The notes beneath the pieces were generated by a model that made no database searches, was not told where the DNA came from, and saw only the letters and a list, made by a program, of their open reading frames with translations. Positions 15,649-24,734 of a DNA stretch of 33,521 nucleotides are shown one piece after another. This DNA is from Opitutales bacterium (GTDB lineage: Bacteria; Verrucomicrobiota; Verrucomicrobiia; Opitutales; JABSRG01), in contig JANQKZ010000012.1 of NCBI GenBank assembly GCA_028280845.1, forward strand, positions 1 through 33,521, in the 5' to 3' direction. The first letter of the stretch is position 1; each line of letters starts with the position of its first letter. The position numbers and the translations under genes are program-made.

Positions 15649-16677
15649 ATGAACCCCCTGCTCCAATCCCCCTCCTTCGCCATCTTTATCTGCACCACAA
15701 TCTGCCTCAGTGCACCTATCTCCGGTCACGGCCACCTGGACGAATCTCCTTCCCCAATTGGAGAGGCCTGGACCGGCAACGGACAGCACCGGTATACGGC
15801 CCGGGCGGATTGGGCGCATTTCGAAGATGGAGGCGATGTGGGATCGACCCATGGCGGCATTGCGATTGATCGCGAGGGCAATCTCTACATCTCCACGGAC
15901 GGCCCCCGGGGCATTTGCGTTTTTTCGCCGGATGGCACGCTACTCAAAACTTTTGCCCCCGGTTATGCAGGCACCCACGCGTTGACCCTCCGCGAAGAGG
16001 ACGGACGCGAAGTGCTCTATGGAGCCCATTTAAAAGGGCAACGCATCTTCAAGCTGGACCTCGATGGGAACCTGCTTCTCGAGATCAAGGACACCCCGGA
16101 GGCTCCCATCCCCGGATCCTTTAAGGGCTTAACGGCTATAGCCGTGGGCCCGGATGGACGCATCTACGCCGGCGTGGGATATGGCTCCAACCGCATTCAT
16201 ATTTTTGATGTAGAGGGAACCTTGATCAAGTCTTTCAATGAAAAAGGCGCTCAGCTCGACCAGACTCACACCTGCCATGGAATGGCCATCGATACCCGCT
16301 ACGCGGAGCCTCGCCTGCTGGTCGCGGACCGGGAAAACCACCGCCTGAAGCATTATGATCTGGATGGAAATTTGATCAGTATTTACGCCACCCACCTACG
16401 GCGCCCCTGTGCGATGAGCATATGGGGAGACTATTGTGCCGTCGCCGAACTCCAGGGTCGCGTGACGATTCTTGACAAAAATGGAACCCCCGTCGCCTTC
16501 CTCGGAGACAACCCGAATGAGGCCCAGTGGGCCGCTTTCGAGACCGCCTTGGATGACATCCCTCCGGGAATCTTTACGGCCCCGCACGGCCTCAGCTATG
16601 ACGCCAAGGGCAACCTCTACGTCCAGGACTGGAACCAAACCGGGCGCATCAGTCAGCTGAAGAAAGTGGAGTTTTAG
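15649..16677 (+). CDS. Secreted NHL-type six-bladed beta-propeller protein
   Basis: The 342-residue product has a signal peptide (PSFAIFICTTICLSAPISG) and then repeated NHL-like blades: GGIAIDREGNLYISTDG, ICVFSPDGTLLKTF, AIAVGPDGRIYAGVGYGSNRIHIFD, LLVADRENHRLKHYDLDGNLISIY, and GLSYDAKGNLYVQDW. The periplasmic or extracellular location and fold are well supported; the activity is not. Similar proteins are common near DUF1501/PSD1 genes in PVC genomes. It diverges from dctP and converges with the cytochrome-LRR gene. Confidence 0.7.
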   Translation: MNPLLQSPSFAIFICTTICLSAPISGHGHLDESPSPIGEAWTGNGQHRYTARADWAHFEDGGDVGSTHGGIAIDREGNLYISTDGPRGICVFSPDGTLLKTFAPGYAGTHALTLREEDGREVLYGAHLKGQRIFKLDLDGNLLLEIKDTPEAPIPGSFKGLTAIAVGPDGRIYAGVGYGSNRIHIFDVEGTLIKSFNEKGAQLDQTHTCHGMAIDTRYAEPRLLVADRENHRLKHYDLDGNLISIYATHLRRPCAMSIWGDYCAVAELQGRVTILDKNGTPVAFLGDNPNEAQWAAFETALDDIPPGIFTAPHGLSYDAKGNLYVQDWNQTGRISQLKKVEF

Positions 16678-16695
16678 CGTTCCTCATCTGTTAGG

Positions 16696-16715
16696 AAGGG
16701 AGGTAAGCCCTTTTT
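16696..16715 (+). terminator. Weak terminator after the NHL-type gene
   Basis: AAGGG/CCCTT with a 7-nt loop followed by TTTTT, 19 nt after the stop. The stem is only 5 bp, so the call is tentative. Confidence 0.35.
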
Positions 16716-16743
16716 GAAGCGTTCGTAGTCCAAAGAATACGAC

Positions 16744-18351
16744 CTAAAGCTCGGGGTCTAAAGGCTCGGGAAAGGCGTCCTCCGTCGGAGTAAGTTCTCC
16801 TCCGGGATTCGGCGCCTCCGCTGGCTCCTCCCCGGGCTCGGGTTCTGGCTCATAGGCCGGTTCTTCTGGTTCGGGTTCCAGGACCTGAGGTCGCACATCG
16901 GGCGCGGTATACCCACCGATATTGACTTGGGCGGTCTCGATCGAAATCTGCTTTTCCAGGGAGGCGATATCATCGCGGAGTCGACCAATTTTTCGGGCAT
17001 CGGTCAGCGCCAATTCCAGAGCGTCGGCTCCAGATTCGCTCGCATAGGTTTGCCAGACGAAGACCTGGCGCAGGGACTCCATGTGGCTGAGTTGTTGGAT
17101 ACCTTCATCACCGACCCGGGTTCCCACCAGATTGAGCGACTCCAACTGGGTCAATCCTTTCAAATGCACCATGGCAACATCCCCGATTTTCGTTCCATCC
17201 AGTTTAAGGACTTGCAGATTTTCCATGGATTTCAAAGCGGCGAGGCCCGGGTCTGTCACGGCCGTCTGGCCAAGGTCCAACCGTTGAATTACCCGCTCCA
17301 GCGGCGCTAAATCCGCTAAGGTCCCATCCCCGAATGCTTCTCCCCGAAATCGAGCCACCACCTCCACATAGGGGTTGACTGGGTCCAACAACCTGATTTG
17401 CACCCCCGTGCTGGCTTCAAGTTCACGGCTGCGTTCGATAACCGCGGCACGTTCGGGAAGGGGCTCCCGATCATTCACTTTCAAACCCAATCGAGCGTAG
17501 AGGGTCGGCTCCATATCCCGGGGCAGGGCGATATCGGCCAGCGTAGCCGTTTCAGAGGCTCCGGTCTCCACCCACCATTCCATGAGCCGGACTTCCTCCG
17601 GGGTTAACTGAGGTTTCCCTTCCGGCGGCATGCGTTCCTCATCCTCCAACGGCAACCATAGCCGGAAAATCAGTTCGGAATTTTCAAGGTCTCCCGGCTC
17701 CACGGATGGCCCATAATCACCCCCTTGCATCAGGTGAGCGTAGCTGTCCAGCCGCAAGTCTCCCCTCATCTTTTCCTCGCCGTGGCAAGACGCACATTTA
17801 TCCATGAGGACGGGATGAATAAAAGTGTCATAGATAATGAAATCAGAAGGGGCTTTTGCGACCACCGCAACCGCTTTACCCGCCTCCTCCACGGCCTCGG
17901 ACTCCGGGTTTAGCGCTTTGAACAAAGCATCTTCGAGGTATCCCTTTCCATGCGTCAGCGACCCCCCGTAATGCCCGGCCATGACCATCACGACTATGGT
18001 CGCTACGAGGGTGAATCCATACCAGATCGGTCGGTTCCGCAGGATAAAGAGTACGACTCCCAGCACCGTAACGGCAATGCCCGTTATGCGGTGGTATAAC
18101 AGCAACGCTTCCCCGTATCCGCCATCCATAGCCAGAAACCAGCCAAAAACCGAGGAGGCAATCGCCGAGCTAGCAAAACAGAACAGGACGAGACTCCTCA
18201 GCGATATCTTGCGGGTCTGTTGTTCGGGCGGAGCCTGCCAGCGCTCGACCCTATTCCAGATCTCCAACACCACGAGGAGGAAAAGGATCCCGATGGGCAG
18301 GTGAACGACGAGCGGATGGAGCCGCCCGGCAAAATCAAGCCACGCTTCCAT
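16744..18351 (-). CDS. DUF2231-like membrane protein with cytochrome c motif and leucine-rich repeats
   Basis: This 535-residue protein joins several parts. Residues 1-130 are a four-helix DUF2231-like membrane domain (LHPLVVHLPIGILFLLVVLE, with paired histidines near 12 and 17). Next is a planctomycete-type cytochrome c segment with the haem motif C186-A-S-C189-H190 and the RMPPEGKPQLTPEEV and LMEWWVETGA stretches. Residues about 345-455 form leucine-rich repeats (NLQVLKLDGTKIGDVAMVHL, LESLNLVGTRVGDEGIQQL), then a short coiled coil and a 40-residue Glu/Pro tail. The start shares one base with the DUF1501 stop (TAATG). It is the third gene of the PSD1 operon. A role in electron transfer or haem sensing at the membrane is inferred only from the haem motif. 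Confidence 0.8.
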   Translation of the reverse strand: MEAWLDFAGRLHPLVVHLPIGILFLLVVLEIWNRVERWQAPPEQQTRKISLRSLVLFCFASSAIASSVFGWFLAMDGGYGEALLLYHRITGIAVTVLGVVLFILRNRPIWYGFTLVATIVVMVMAGHYGGSLTHGKGYLEDALFKALNPESEAVEEAGKAVAVVAKAPSDFIIYDTFIHPVLMDKCASCHGEEKMRGDLRLDSYAHLMQGGDYGPSVEPGDLENSELIFRLWLPLEDEERMPPEGKPQLTPEEVRLMEWWVETGASETATLADIALPRDMEPTLYARLGLKVNDREPLPERAAVIERSRELEASTGVQIRLLDPVNPYVEVVARFRGEAFGDGTLADLAPLERVIQRLDLGQTAVTDPGLAALKSMENLQVLKLDGTKIGDVAMVHLKGLTQLESLNLVGTRVGDEGIQQLSHMESLRQVFVWQTYASESGADALELALTDARKIGRLRDDIASLEKQISIETAQVNIGGYTAPDVRPQVLEPEPEEPAYEPEPEPGEEPAEAPNPGGELTPTEDAFPEPLDPEL

Positions 18352-19811
18352 TAAGATAAAATACCGTTAACCACATGACCATGCACATCGGTCAATCGGA
18401 AATCCCGCCCCTGGTAACGGTAGGTCAGGCGCTCATGGTCAATCCCAAAGGTCGCCAGCATGGTGGCATGCAAATCATGCACATGGACCTCCTGCCCGTC
18501 TTTGATAAACCGGTATCCCAGCTCATCAGTCGACCCCCAGGTGATGCCCGGCTTAACGCCCCCGCCTGCCATCCACAGGCTGAACGAGTTGATATGGTGG
18601 TCCCGGCCCGTCCCCCCCTGAGCCATGGGCGTCCGCCCGAATTCACTGCCCCAGATGACGAGGGTGTCATCCAACATGCCGCGCTGTTTGAGATCTTTGA
18701 TCAGACCGGCTGAGGCCTGATCAACCATCCGGCAAACCTCCGGCATCCGATCATCCAGATTGTTGTGATGATCCCATCCACGATGGTAAAGCTGAATAAA
18801 ACGGACGCCCCGCTCAGCCAATCGGCGGGCCAACAGGCAGTTGGAAGCAAAGGTACCATCGCCCGGTTCATCGATCCCGTAGAGATCCAGGGTCGACTGC
18901 GGTTCATCGGCCATGTCTGTCAACTCAGGCACACTCGACTGCATTTGAAAAGCGAGTTCATACTGGGAGATGCGCGTCTGGATTTCCGGGTCTAACCGCT
19001 CCCGTTCCTGCAGTTCATTGAGGGAATTGATGGCTTCCAGAGCCTGCCGTTGTTCGCTCTGGCACACCCCTTCCGGATTGCCCACATAGTGGACGGCCTC
19101 CCCCTTACTCTGGAAAGGTACCCCTTGAAATTTGCTCGGCAAAAACCCACTCGACCATTGCTTGGAGGAGATCGGCTGGCCCTGTCCACCCCCCGCTGAC
19201 ATAAGCACGACATAACCCGGCAGGTTTTCCGTCTCTGCCCCCAGTCCGTAAAGAAGCCAGGACCCCATACTGGGGCGCCCCTTGATAATGGATCCGGCAT
19301 TCATAAAGGCATGTGCGGGATCGTGGTTAATCTGCTCGGTATGCATCGACCGGATAATGCAGATGTCATCGGCGATCGTCTGGGTATGCGGAAGCAGGTT
19401 GGATATCATCTGCCCTGACTGCCCACACCGTGTAAAATCAAAAGAAGACCCACGGGCAATCAATTCCGACCCTTGTAACTGAGCCAGCTGTTCCCCTGCC
19501 GTAAAGGATTCAGGGAAAGGCTGTCCGTGGATCTTCCGCAACATGGGCTTATGGTCAAAGGTTTCAAACTGGGATGCTCCTCCGGCCATGCAGAGATGGA
19601 TGATCCGCTTTGCGCGCGGCATAAAGTGCGGACTGGTCAGAATACCCCGCCAGCGCCCGCTCGGGTTTGCCGCGGCTTTCAACACCCCTGGATTGAGGAG
19701 CGATCCCAAGGCGAAGGACCCCAGGATCCCGGCCGACTTCCCCAAGAAGGTCCTGCGGGATAAGGCCTGCTGGTTTGCTTGGAATTGATGAAGGGCTCTG
19801 GGGATATTCAC
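18351..19811 (-). CDS. DUF1501 family protein with Tat signal
   Basis: The 486-residue product begins with a twin-arginine export signal, SRRTFLGKSAGILGSFALGS, at residues 18-37. The body matches DUF1501, a branch of the alkaline phosphatase/sulfatase fold: RIIHLCMAGGASQFETFDHKP, MHTEQINHDPAHAFMNAGSI, RGVRFIQLYHRGWDHHNNL and VIWGSEFGRTPMAQGGTGRDH. The conserved His and Asp residues in DHH and GRDHH are in place. Known activity of the family has not been settled. It starts 3 bp after the PSD1 gene stop and overlaps the next gene by one base, so the three genes are one operon. Confidence 0.9.
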   Translation of the reverse strand: MNIPRALHQFQANQQALSRRTFLGKSAGILGSFALGSLLNPGVLKAAANPSGRWRGILTSPHFMPRAKRIIHLCMAGGASQFETFDHKPMLRKIHGQPFPESFTAGEQLAQLQGSELIARGSSFDFTRCGQSGQMISNLLPHTQTIADDICIIRSMHTEQINHDPAHAFMNAGSIIKGRPSMGSWLLYGLGAETENLPGYVVLMSAGGGQGQPISSKQWSSGFLPSKFQGVPFQSKGEAVHYVGNPEGVCQSEQRQALEAINSLNELQERERLDPEIQTRISQYELAFQMQSSVPELTDMADEPQSTLDLYGIDEPGDGTFASNCLLARRLAERGVRFIQLYHRGWDHHNNLDDRMPEVCRMVDQASAGLIKDLKQRGMLDDTLVIWGSEFGRTPMAQGGTGRDHHINSFSLWMAGGGVKPGITWGSTDELGYRFIKDGQEVHVHDLHATMLATFGIDHERLTYRYQGRDFRLTDVHGHVVNGILS

Positions 19812-19814
19812 AAT

Positions 19815-22800
19815 TCAATACCTCACAATCGTTTCGTTTAAATTGAGCAGGACACGCGTGACAGCCGTCCAACTGGCCAGTTCGACAGGATCCAGGTGTT
19901 CGGGAGCCTGGCTGTTCCCGATGGAAGTAAAGGCCAGCGCCGCCGCCGCATCGCTTTCGTAATGCGCCTGACGCCCCGCGAAGAAATGAGTCAAGGTCTC
20001 CTGCTCCTCAACCGTAGGTTCTCGCCCCAGGGTTCTGAAAAACAGGGCTCGAACCCGATCTTCCACGTCCAGGTTGGCGTATTCCAATAACGAATTCTGA
20101 GCAAAGACCCGCGCAGCTTCGACAAAAGTAGGATCATTTAACAGGGTCAATGCCTGCTGAGGTGTGTTCGACAAGGTGCGATCTGCGGTACACTCCTCGC
20201 GACCGGGGGCATCAAAGTTAGCCAACATCGGGTGGAGGAAGGTGCGCTGCCAATGCATGTAAACCCCACGGCGATACTGTTGCTCATCCGGATCGGATTC
20301 ATACCGGCGTATTGGAAAGTTTAAATGTTCATAATGTCCGGGCGGCTGATAGGGACGTACACTCGGCCCCCCGATGTCGTCCACCAGGAGCCCGGATACG
20401 GCCAGGGCGTTATCGCGAACAAACTCAGCTTCCAGGCGCCGCGCACTTTGCCGGGCAAGGAGCCGGTTATCGGGATCCAGGTCGACCAGTTCCGGGCGAC
20501 CCTTGGCTGTTTGCCGGTAGGTGGAGGAGGTCACGATCAACTTGATCATCGCTTTGATGTCCCAGCCGCGTTCCACGAATTCGATGGCAAGGTAATCCAA
20601 TAGCTCCGGGTGGCTTGGCCACTCTCCCTGGTTGCCCAGGTCATCGGTTACCGAAGAGAGGCCAGTGCCAAAAAACTGCTTCCACAACCGATTGACGAAG
20701 GTCCGGGAAGTCAAGGGGTTCTCCGGGTGGGTGATCCACTCCGCCAGATCGAGGCGCGTCTGCCGGTTTCCCTCGGTGGAGGATCTCAACTTCGCCATGA
20801 AGGCTGGGGTTTCCGGAAGCACGACCTCTCCCGAATCGTCCTGCCAATCTCCTCGTGGCAAAACCCGTATTTCCATCGGCTCCGTTGCCTGGGTCACCAT
20901 CGTGGGCGTCCAGCCGTCGCGGCATAAGAGAATTTCCTTTCGATAGTAAAACCGCTGCTCATTGGGATCGTTCGCTAAGGGAATGCCGGTTTCCACAAAC
21001 GCTTCGACGAGGGAATCCAGGAGGCCATCCACAGGATCTGTCGCAGGGGAGATCATTCCCAATGGACTTACCGATAGGCGCATGCTGCCGACATCCCGGG
21101 AACGAATTTCCACGACGATCTGGTCCCCGGGCTCGAGGTTCAAGACGCGTTTGGGGTGAAAGAGATAGAAAAACCCGTCATGCTGAAGACTGACGGCCGA
21201 ATGCACACGATCCCATAAATAAGGGGCATGCCAGCCATTAAAATAGTTTCGCGTGGGGGCGCTCGCTTCGCCCATGGCCATGTCAATGGTTTCAAACTCC
21301 TCTTGCCCGTCGCGCTGAATCTTCCACTGAAGATCGATCTCAAAATACCCCGCCGGGTTCCGGGTGATGGACCCGTTATTTGCGGAATCGGGGACAAACT
21401 CAATTTTCAGAGTACCGATATCCCTTAGCTCCGGGTCCAGGTGAAAGGTGAGCGTATCTTTCCTCCACATGTCATCGTGAATATCTTCGCTGCTGATCGA
21501 GATCAGCCCGCCGTCCTTGAGACTGAGGTAATCCCGATCCCGGCTCGAGGTCGCCGAAGTGGGAACCTGGACCTCCCACCCGGTCGGGTGCTCTTCCAGA
21601 AATCCCTCCAGGGTATCCACCCAATGGGAAAACCGCTCCATCTCATTCGGGTCGTCCGCAATGCGGGCAGCGTGGTCGGAAATAAATTGATCCCACCCGC
21701 TTTGCAGCCGTGCCAGCCGTTGAACAAGGTAATCGCTCTTGACCTCGATCTCAGGGGGAAAGGGATGGTTATTGTTCCAGCCCTTTAATTCTGGCTCGGG
21801 TGTATAATCATAATCGCTATAGACCCCGAACTGTTTCACATCGGCAAAGAAAGCGGCGAGAGAGTAAAAATCTTTCGTTGTAAAAGGATCGTACTTGTGG
21901 TCGTGACACTCCGCACAGGCCAGGGTGGAGCCGAGGAATGCCGTGGATACGGCCCGGACCCGATCGGCGTTATACTTGGCTAAATACTCCTTTGCTTGGG
22001 CCCCTCCCTCACGCGTCATCATATTCAACCGATTAAACCCGGTGGCCACCAGTTGGTCCGCAGTCGGATCGGGGAGGAGATCCCCCGCGATCTGCTCCGT
22101 TAAAAATGCATCGTAGGGCTTGTTGGCATTAAATGCCTCAATGACATAATCCCGGTAGGGAAAGATGTTTTGCCCCTGGTCTCCATGAAACCCAACGGTA
22201 TCGGCAAACCGGACTACATCCAGCCACGGTACCGCCATGCGCTCCCCAAAGTGAGGCGAGTCCAGCAAGCGGTCGACCAAGCGCTCATACGCGTCTGCCC
22301 GATCATCCGTCACGAACGCTTGCACCTCCTCCGGGCTGGGCGGCAGCCCGACCAGGTCCAGGCTCAACCGACGGATGAGTGTATGCCGGTCCGCCTGCGG
22401 GGATGGAGACACCCGGTGCTCATCGAGTTTGGCCAGAACGAAGGCATCGATCGGGTTCGACACCCAGTCGGGTTGGCTCACCACCGGAGGATCGACCCGT
22501 TCCGGAACCATGTACGCCCAATGCGGTTCATAAGCGGCTCCCTGTTCAATCCAACGGGTTAAAATTGCCTTATCCCGATCGCTTAACTGATGTAAATTAT
22601 CCGGAGGCGGCATCACCTCTGAGGCTTCCGTCGCCATAATCCGTTTCCAGACCTCCGATTCCGCCGGACTGCCCGGTTGGATGGGGGTAAATTGGGATCC
22701 ATCCGCCCGTATGATCGGCGCATGGGCTACCGCCTCCAGATCGAGCCGCAAACCGGCTTCATTTGTGGATTCATCGGCCCCATGACACTTAAAACAAGTA

Positions 22801-23006
22801 TTCGAGAGGATGGGCCGGACATCCCGATTAAAGCGGATTTGCTCCGGCAACGGGGCAGCCACACCGAATCCCAGCATACCAAAGATGAAAACACCCGGCC
22901 ACACAGACCGAGTCCAAAAAAGGGGACGACAGTTAAGCTTGGAGAACAACAAAAGGGGTAGAATTCCTGACCAGAAGAATAAGTTATGAATCCATAAGGT
23001 TGGCAA
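19815..23006 (-). CDS. PSD1 / DUF1549-DUF1553 planctomycete-type cytochrome c protein
   Basis: With the TTG at 23006 the product is 1063 residues. An ATG at 22877 or a GTG at 22904 would shorten it but spoil the hydrophobic export signal, so the start is unsettled. The order of domains is typical: a PSCyt1 haem motif C71-F-K-C74-H75 (NTCFKCHG), DUF1549 at about 184-390 with a second motif C364-A-E-C367-H368 leading into DHKYDPFTTKDFY, a variable beta-rich middle, and DUF1553 at about 775-1040 (NRLWKQFFGTGL, WDIKAMIKLIVTSSTYRQ). The protein is likely periplasmic. Such proteins always occur beside DUF1501 genes in Planctomycetes and Verrucomicrobia; their reaction is not established. Confidence 0.9.
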   Translation of the reverse strand: MPTLWIHNLFFWSGILPLLLFSKLNCRPLFWTRSVWPGVFIFGMLGFGVAAPLPEQIRFNRDVRPILSNTCFKCHGADESTNEAGLRLDLEAVAHAPIIRADGSQFTPIQPGSPAESEVWKRIMATEASEVMPPPDNLHQLSDRDKAILTRWIEQGAAYEPHWAYMVPERVDPPVVSQPDWVSNPIDAFVLAKLDEHRVSPSPQADRHTLIRRLSLDLVGLPPSPEEVQAFVTDDRADAYERLVDRLLDSPHFGERMAVPWLDVVRFADTVGFHGDQGQNIFPYRDYVIEAFNANKPYDAFLTEQIAGDLLPDPTADQLVATGFNRLNMMTREGGAQAKEYLAKYNADRVRAVSTAFLGSTLACAECHDHKYDPFTTKDFYSLAAFFADVKQFGVYSDYDYTPEPELKGWNNNHPFPPEIEVKSDYLVQRLARLQSGWDQFISDHAARIADDPNEMERFSHWVDTLEGFLEEHPTGWEVQVPTSATSSRDRDYLSLKDGGLISISSEDIHDDMWRKDTLTFHLDPELRDIGTLKIEFVPDSANNGSITRNPAGYFEIDLQWKIQRDGQEEFETIDMAMGEASAPTRNYFNGWHAPYLWDRVHSAVSLQHDGFFYLFHPKRVLNLEPGDQIVVEIRSRDVGSMRLSVSPLGMISPATDPVDGLLDSLVEAFVETGIPLANDPNEQRFYYRKEILLCRDGWTPTMVTQATEPMEIRVLPRGDWQDDSGEVVLPETPAFMAKLRSSTEGNRQTRLDLAEWITHPENPLTSRTFVNRLWKQFFGTGLSSVTDDLGNQGEWPSHPELLDYLAIEFVERGWDIKAMIKLIVTSSTYRQTAKGRPELVDLDPDNRLLARQSARRLEAEFVRDNALAVSGLLVDDIGGPSVRPYQPPGHYEHLNFPIRRYESDPDEQQYRRGVYMHWQRTFLHPMLANFDAPGREECTADRTLSNTPQQALTLLNDPTFVEAARVFAQNSLLEYANLDVEDRVRALFFRTLGREPTVEEQETLTHFFAGRQAHYESDAAAALAFTSIGNSQAPEHLDPVELASWTAVTRVLLNLNETIVRY

Positions 23007-23100
23007 ACCCTTTCCAAACTGATTGTTGAGCCCGCCTTCAAGCCACTTTCACATTTGACCCTGCTACCGCCGGTAAGCTAATTCCCTTCGATAAACCCTG

Positions 23101-23547
23101 ATGTTAAAATTCCTCACCAGAGTGCATCGCTCCAAAAGTGATCGGGCTACTTTTGCCCGGTTCGCCACGGTGGGTGTCACCATATCCCTCATTGATGCGG
23201 GCGGGCTCTACATCGTAATGTCTCTTGGTCTCGACCCCTACCTCGGGCGGGTCTGCTCCTATGCCGCCGCGATGGCCGCCGGATATGTTTTGAACCGATA
23301 TTTCACCTTCCACCATGTCGAAATCAACCGGGCTCTCTGGCACTCCATGGTGCGCCACTTCAGTGTACACGCAACCGGCGGGGCCTTGAACTTCGGGGTA
23401 TACAGCCTGGTCCTGTTATTGGGTCCGCACCTCAACAGCTCGCCCAAGCCCTGGATCCTCCTTCCGCTTTTCGGTGTATGGATTGGCGGGATCGCCGGAC
23501 TCTGCTTTAATTTCTTCTTCTCCAAGAAATTAGTCTTTGATAATTAA
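23101..23547 (+). CDS. GtrA-family membrane protein
   Basis: The 148-residue protein has the four helices of the GtrA family (near 19-41, 47-67, 85-107 and 118-143) and its two signature stretches, GYVLNRYFTF and CFNFFFSKKLVF. GtrA members are thought to flip polyprenyl-phosphate-linked sugars across the inner membrane for surface glycosylation. The sulfotransferase gene begins 5 bp after its stop, and two glycan genes follow, so a role in export of a sugar intermediate fits the operon. The exact substrate is unknown. Confidence 0.85.
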   Translation: MLKFLTRVHRSKSDRATFARFATVGVTISLIDAGGLYIVMSLGLDPYLGRVCSYAAAMAAGYVLNRYFTFHHVEINRALWHSMVRHFSVHATGGALNFGVYSLVLLLGPHLNSSPKPWILLPLFGVWIGGIAGLCFNFFFSKKLVFDN

Positions 23548-23552
23548 CCCCT

Positions 23553-24734
23553 ATGCTGGGTGTCTTTATCAGAAGCATGGGCCTCCACCTGAAGTGGTTC
23601 GGCCAATCCTTTGTCCAATCCTCCTCGGGGCTCGCTCCACTGAATGGACGCCGTCTGGTCTTTCTCTTCTTTGCCTATCCCGCTTTCGTCGCCGCCCAGC
23701 TACTCCATTGGCTAGGCCACCTCCTCGACGAAATTTGCTTTCCCGGCTACCGCAAGGTCGAGGTCAAAGCGCCTGTCTTCATCACCGGTATCCCAAGAAG
23801 CGGCACCACATTTGTCCACCGCACCCTGGCCGCCGATGACCAGCAATTCACCACCGTCTCGACCTGGGAAGCCATCCTTGCCCCTTCCATAACCGAGCGG
23901 AAACTGGTCCTCACCTTCACAACCATCGACCGCTGGTTCGGGCACCCGATCAAAAGACTGTCCCGGGTCGTCACCCGAAGGCTGTCTGGCGATTTCGACG
24001 ATATCCACGAGGTGAATTTATCCGCTGCAGAGGAGGATTACCTCTGGCTCCTCCCTGCCGGAGGCTGCTTCATCATGTTGCTGGCCTTTCCCTTTTCCCC
24101 CTGGCTCAAACAACTGGGCATGTTCGACCGCATGGAAGCCTCTGCCAGAAATGGTCTCCTCCGGACCTACCATCGCTGCATCCAGAAACATCTCTATAAC
24201 AAAAAGGGCAACCCGCGCTTCCTCTCGAAAAACGCCGCCTTCGGTTCCTGGGCCGGCGACCTGCTCCAGAAGTATCCCGATGCGAAATTCATTATCTGCG
24301 TACGAGACCCACTTTCCGCTCTGAGTTCGCAGTTAAGCTCGCTTCAGGGGGCCCGTGCCATCTTCGGCACCGATCCCCACGGCACCCACACCCCGGCCCT
24401 CTTTCGTGAAATATTCGCTCACAACTACCTGGGCCTGGGCCAGTTTCTTGAAACCTGTCCACCTCAAACTGCGGTCTGCCTCAACCAGTCTGAATTGAGA
24501 GCCGCATCCGCCGAGCTCCTCGCCGCATCCCTCCGACACCTTGATATTGAGCGCACCCCGGCCCTGGCCGCCGAGCTGGATAAATTGAAAACCCCCACCA
24601 CCAGCAAACACTGCCACCAAGCGGCCGATTTTGGCTTCGAAAAAACAGAAATCGAAGATTGCATGGGGCCTGCATTTGGGGTGATTTTGAACTCCGGGCA
24701 CCGAATAAAACCGCGATCTACTGGGCATTCATGA
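23553..24734 (+). CDS. Sulfotransferase family protein
   Basis: The 393-residue protein transfers sulfate from PAPS to an acceptor hydroxyl. The PAPS 5'-phosphosulfate loop is clear in FITGIPRSGTTFVHRTLA (residues 77-94), and the 3'-phosphate site is suggested by FIICVRDPLSALSS near 250. A hydrophobic stretch near residues 35-60 could hold it at the membrane. SAAEEDYLWLLPAGG resembles bacterial members that modify glycolipids or lipids. It overlaps the next gene by an ATGA junction. The C-terminus beyond about 370 (RIKPRSTGHS) is not conserved-looking. The acceptor is probably the glycan made by the neighbouring genes; this is inference. Confidence 0.82.
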   Translation: MLGVFIRSMGLHLKWFGQSFVQSSSGLAPLNGRRLVFLFFAYPAFVAAQLLHWLGHLLDEICFPGYRKVEVKAPVFITGIPRSGTTFVHRTLAADDQQFTTVSTWEAILAPSITERKLVLTFTTIDRWFGHPIKRLSRVVTRRLSGDFDDIHEVNLSAAEEDYLWLLPAGGCFIMLLAFPFSPWLKQLGMFDRMEASARNGLLRTYHRCIQKHLYNKKGNPRFLSKNAAFGSWAGDLLQKYPDAKFIICVRDPLSALSSQLSSLQGARAIFGTDPHGTHTPALFREIFAHNYLGLGQFLETCPPQTAVCLNQSELRAASAELLAASLRHLDIERTPALAAELDKLKTPTTSKHCHQAADFGFEKTEIEDCMGPAFGVILNSGHRIKPRSTGHS

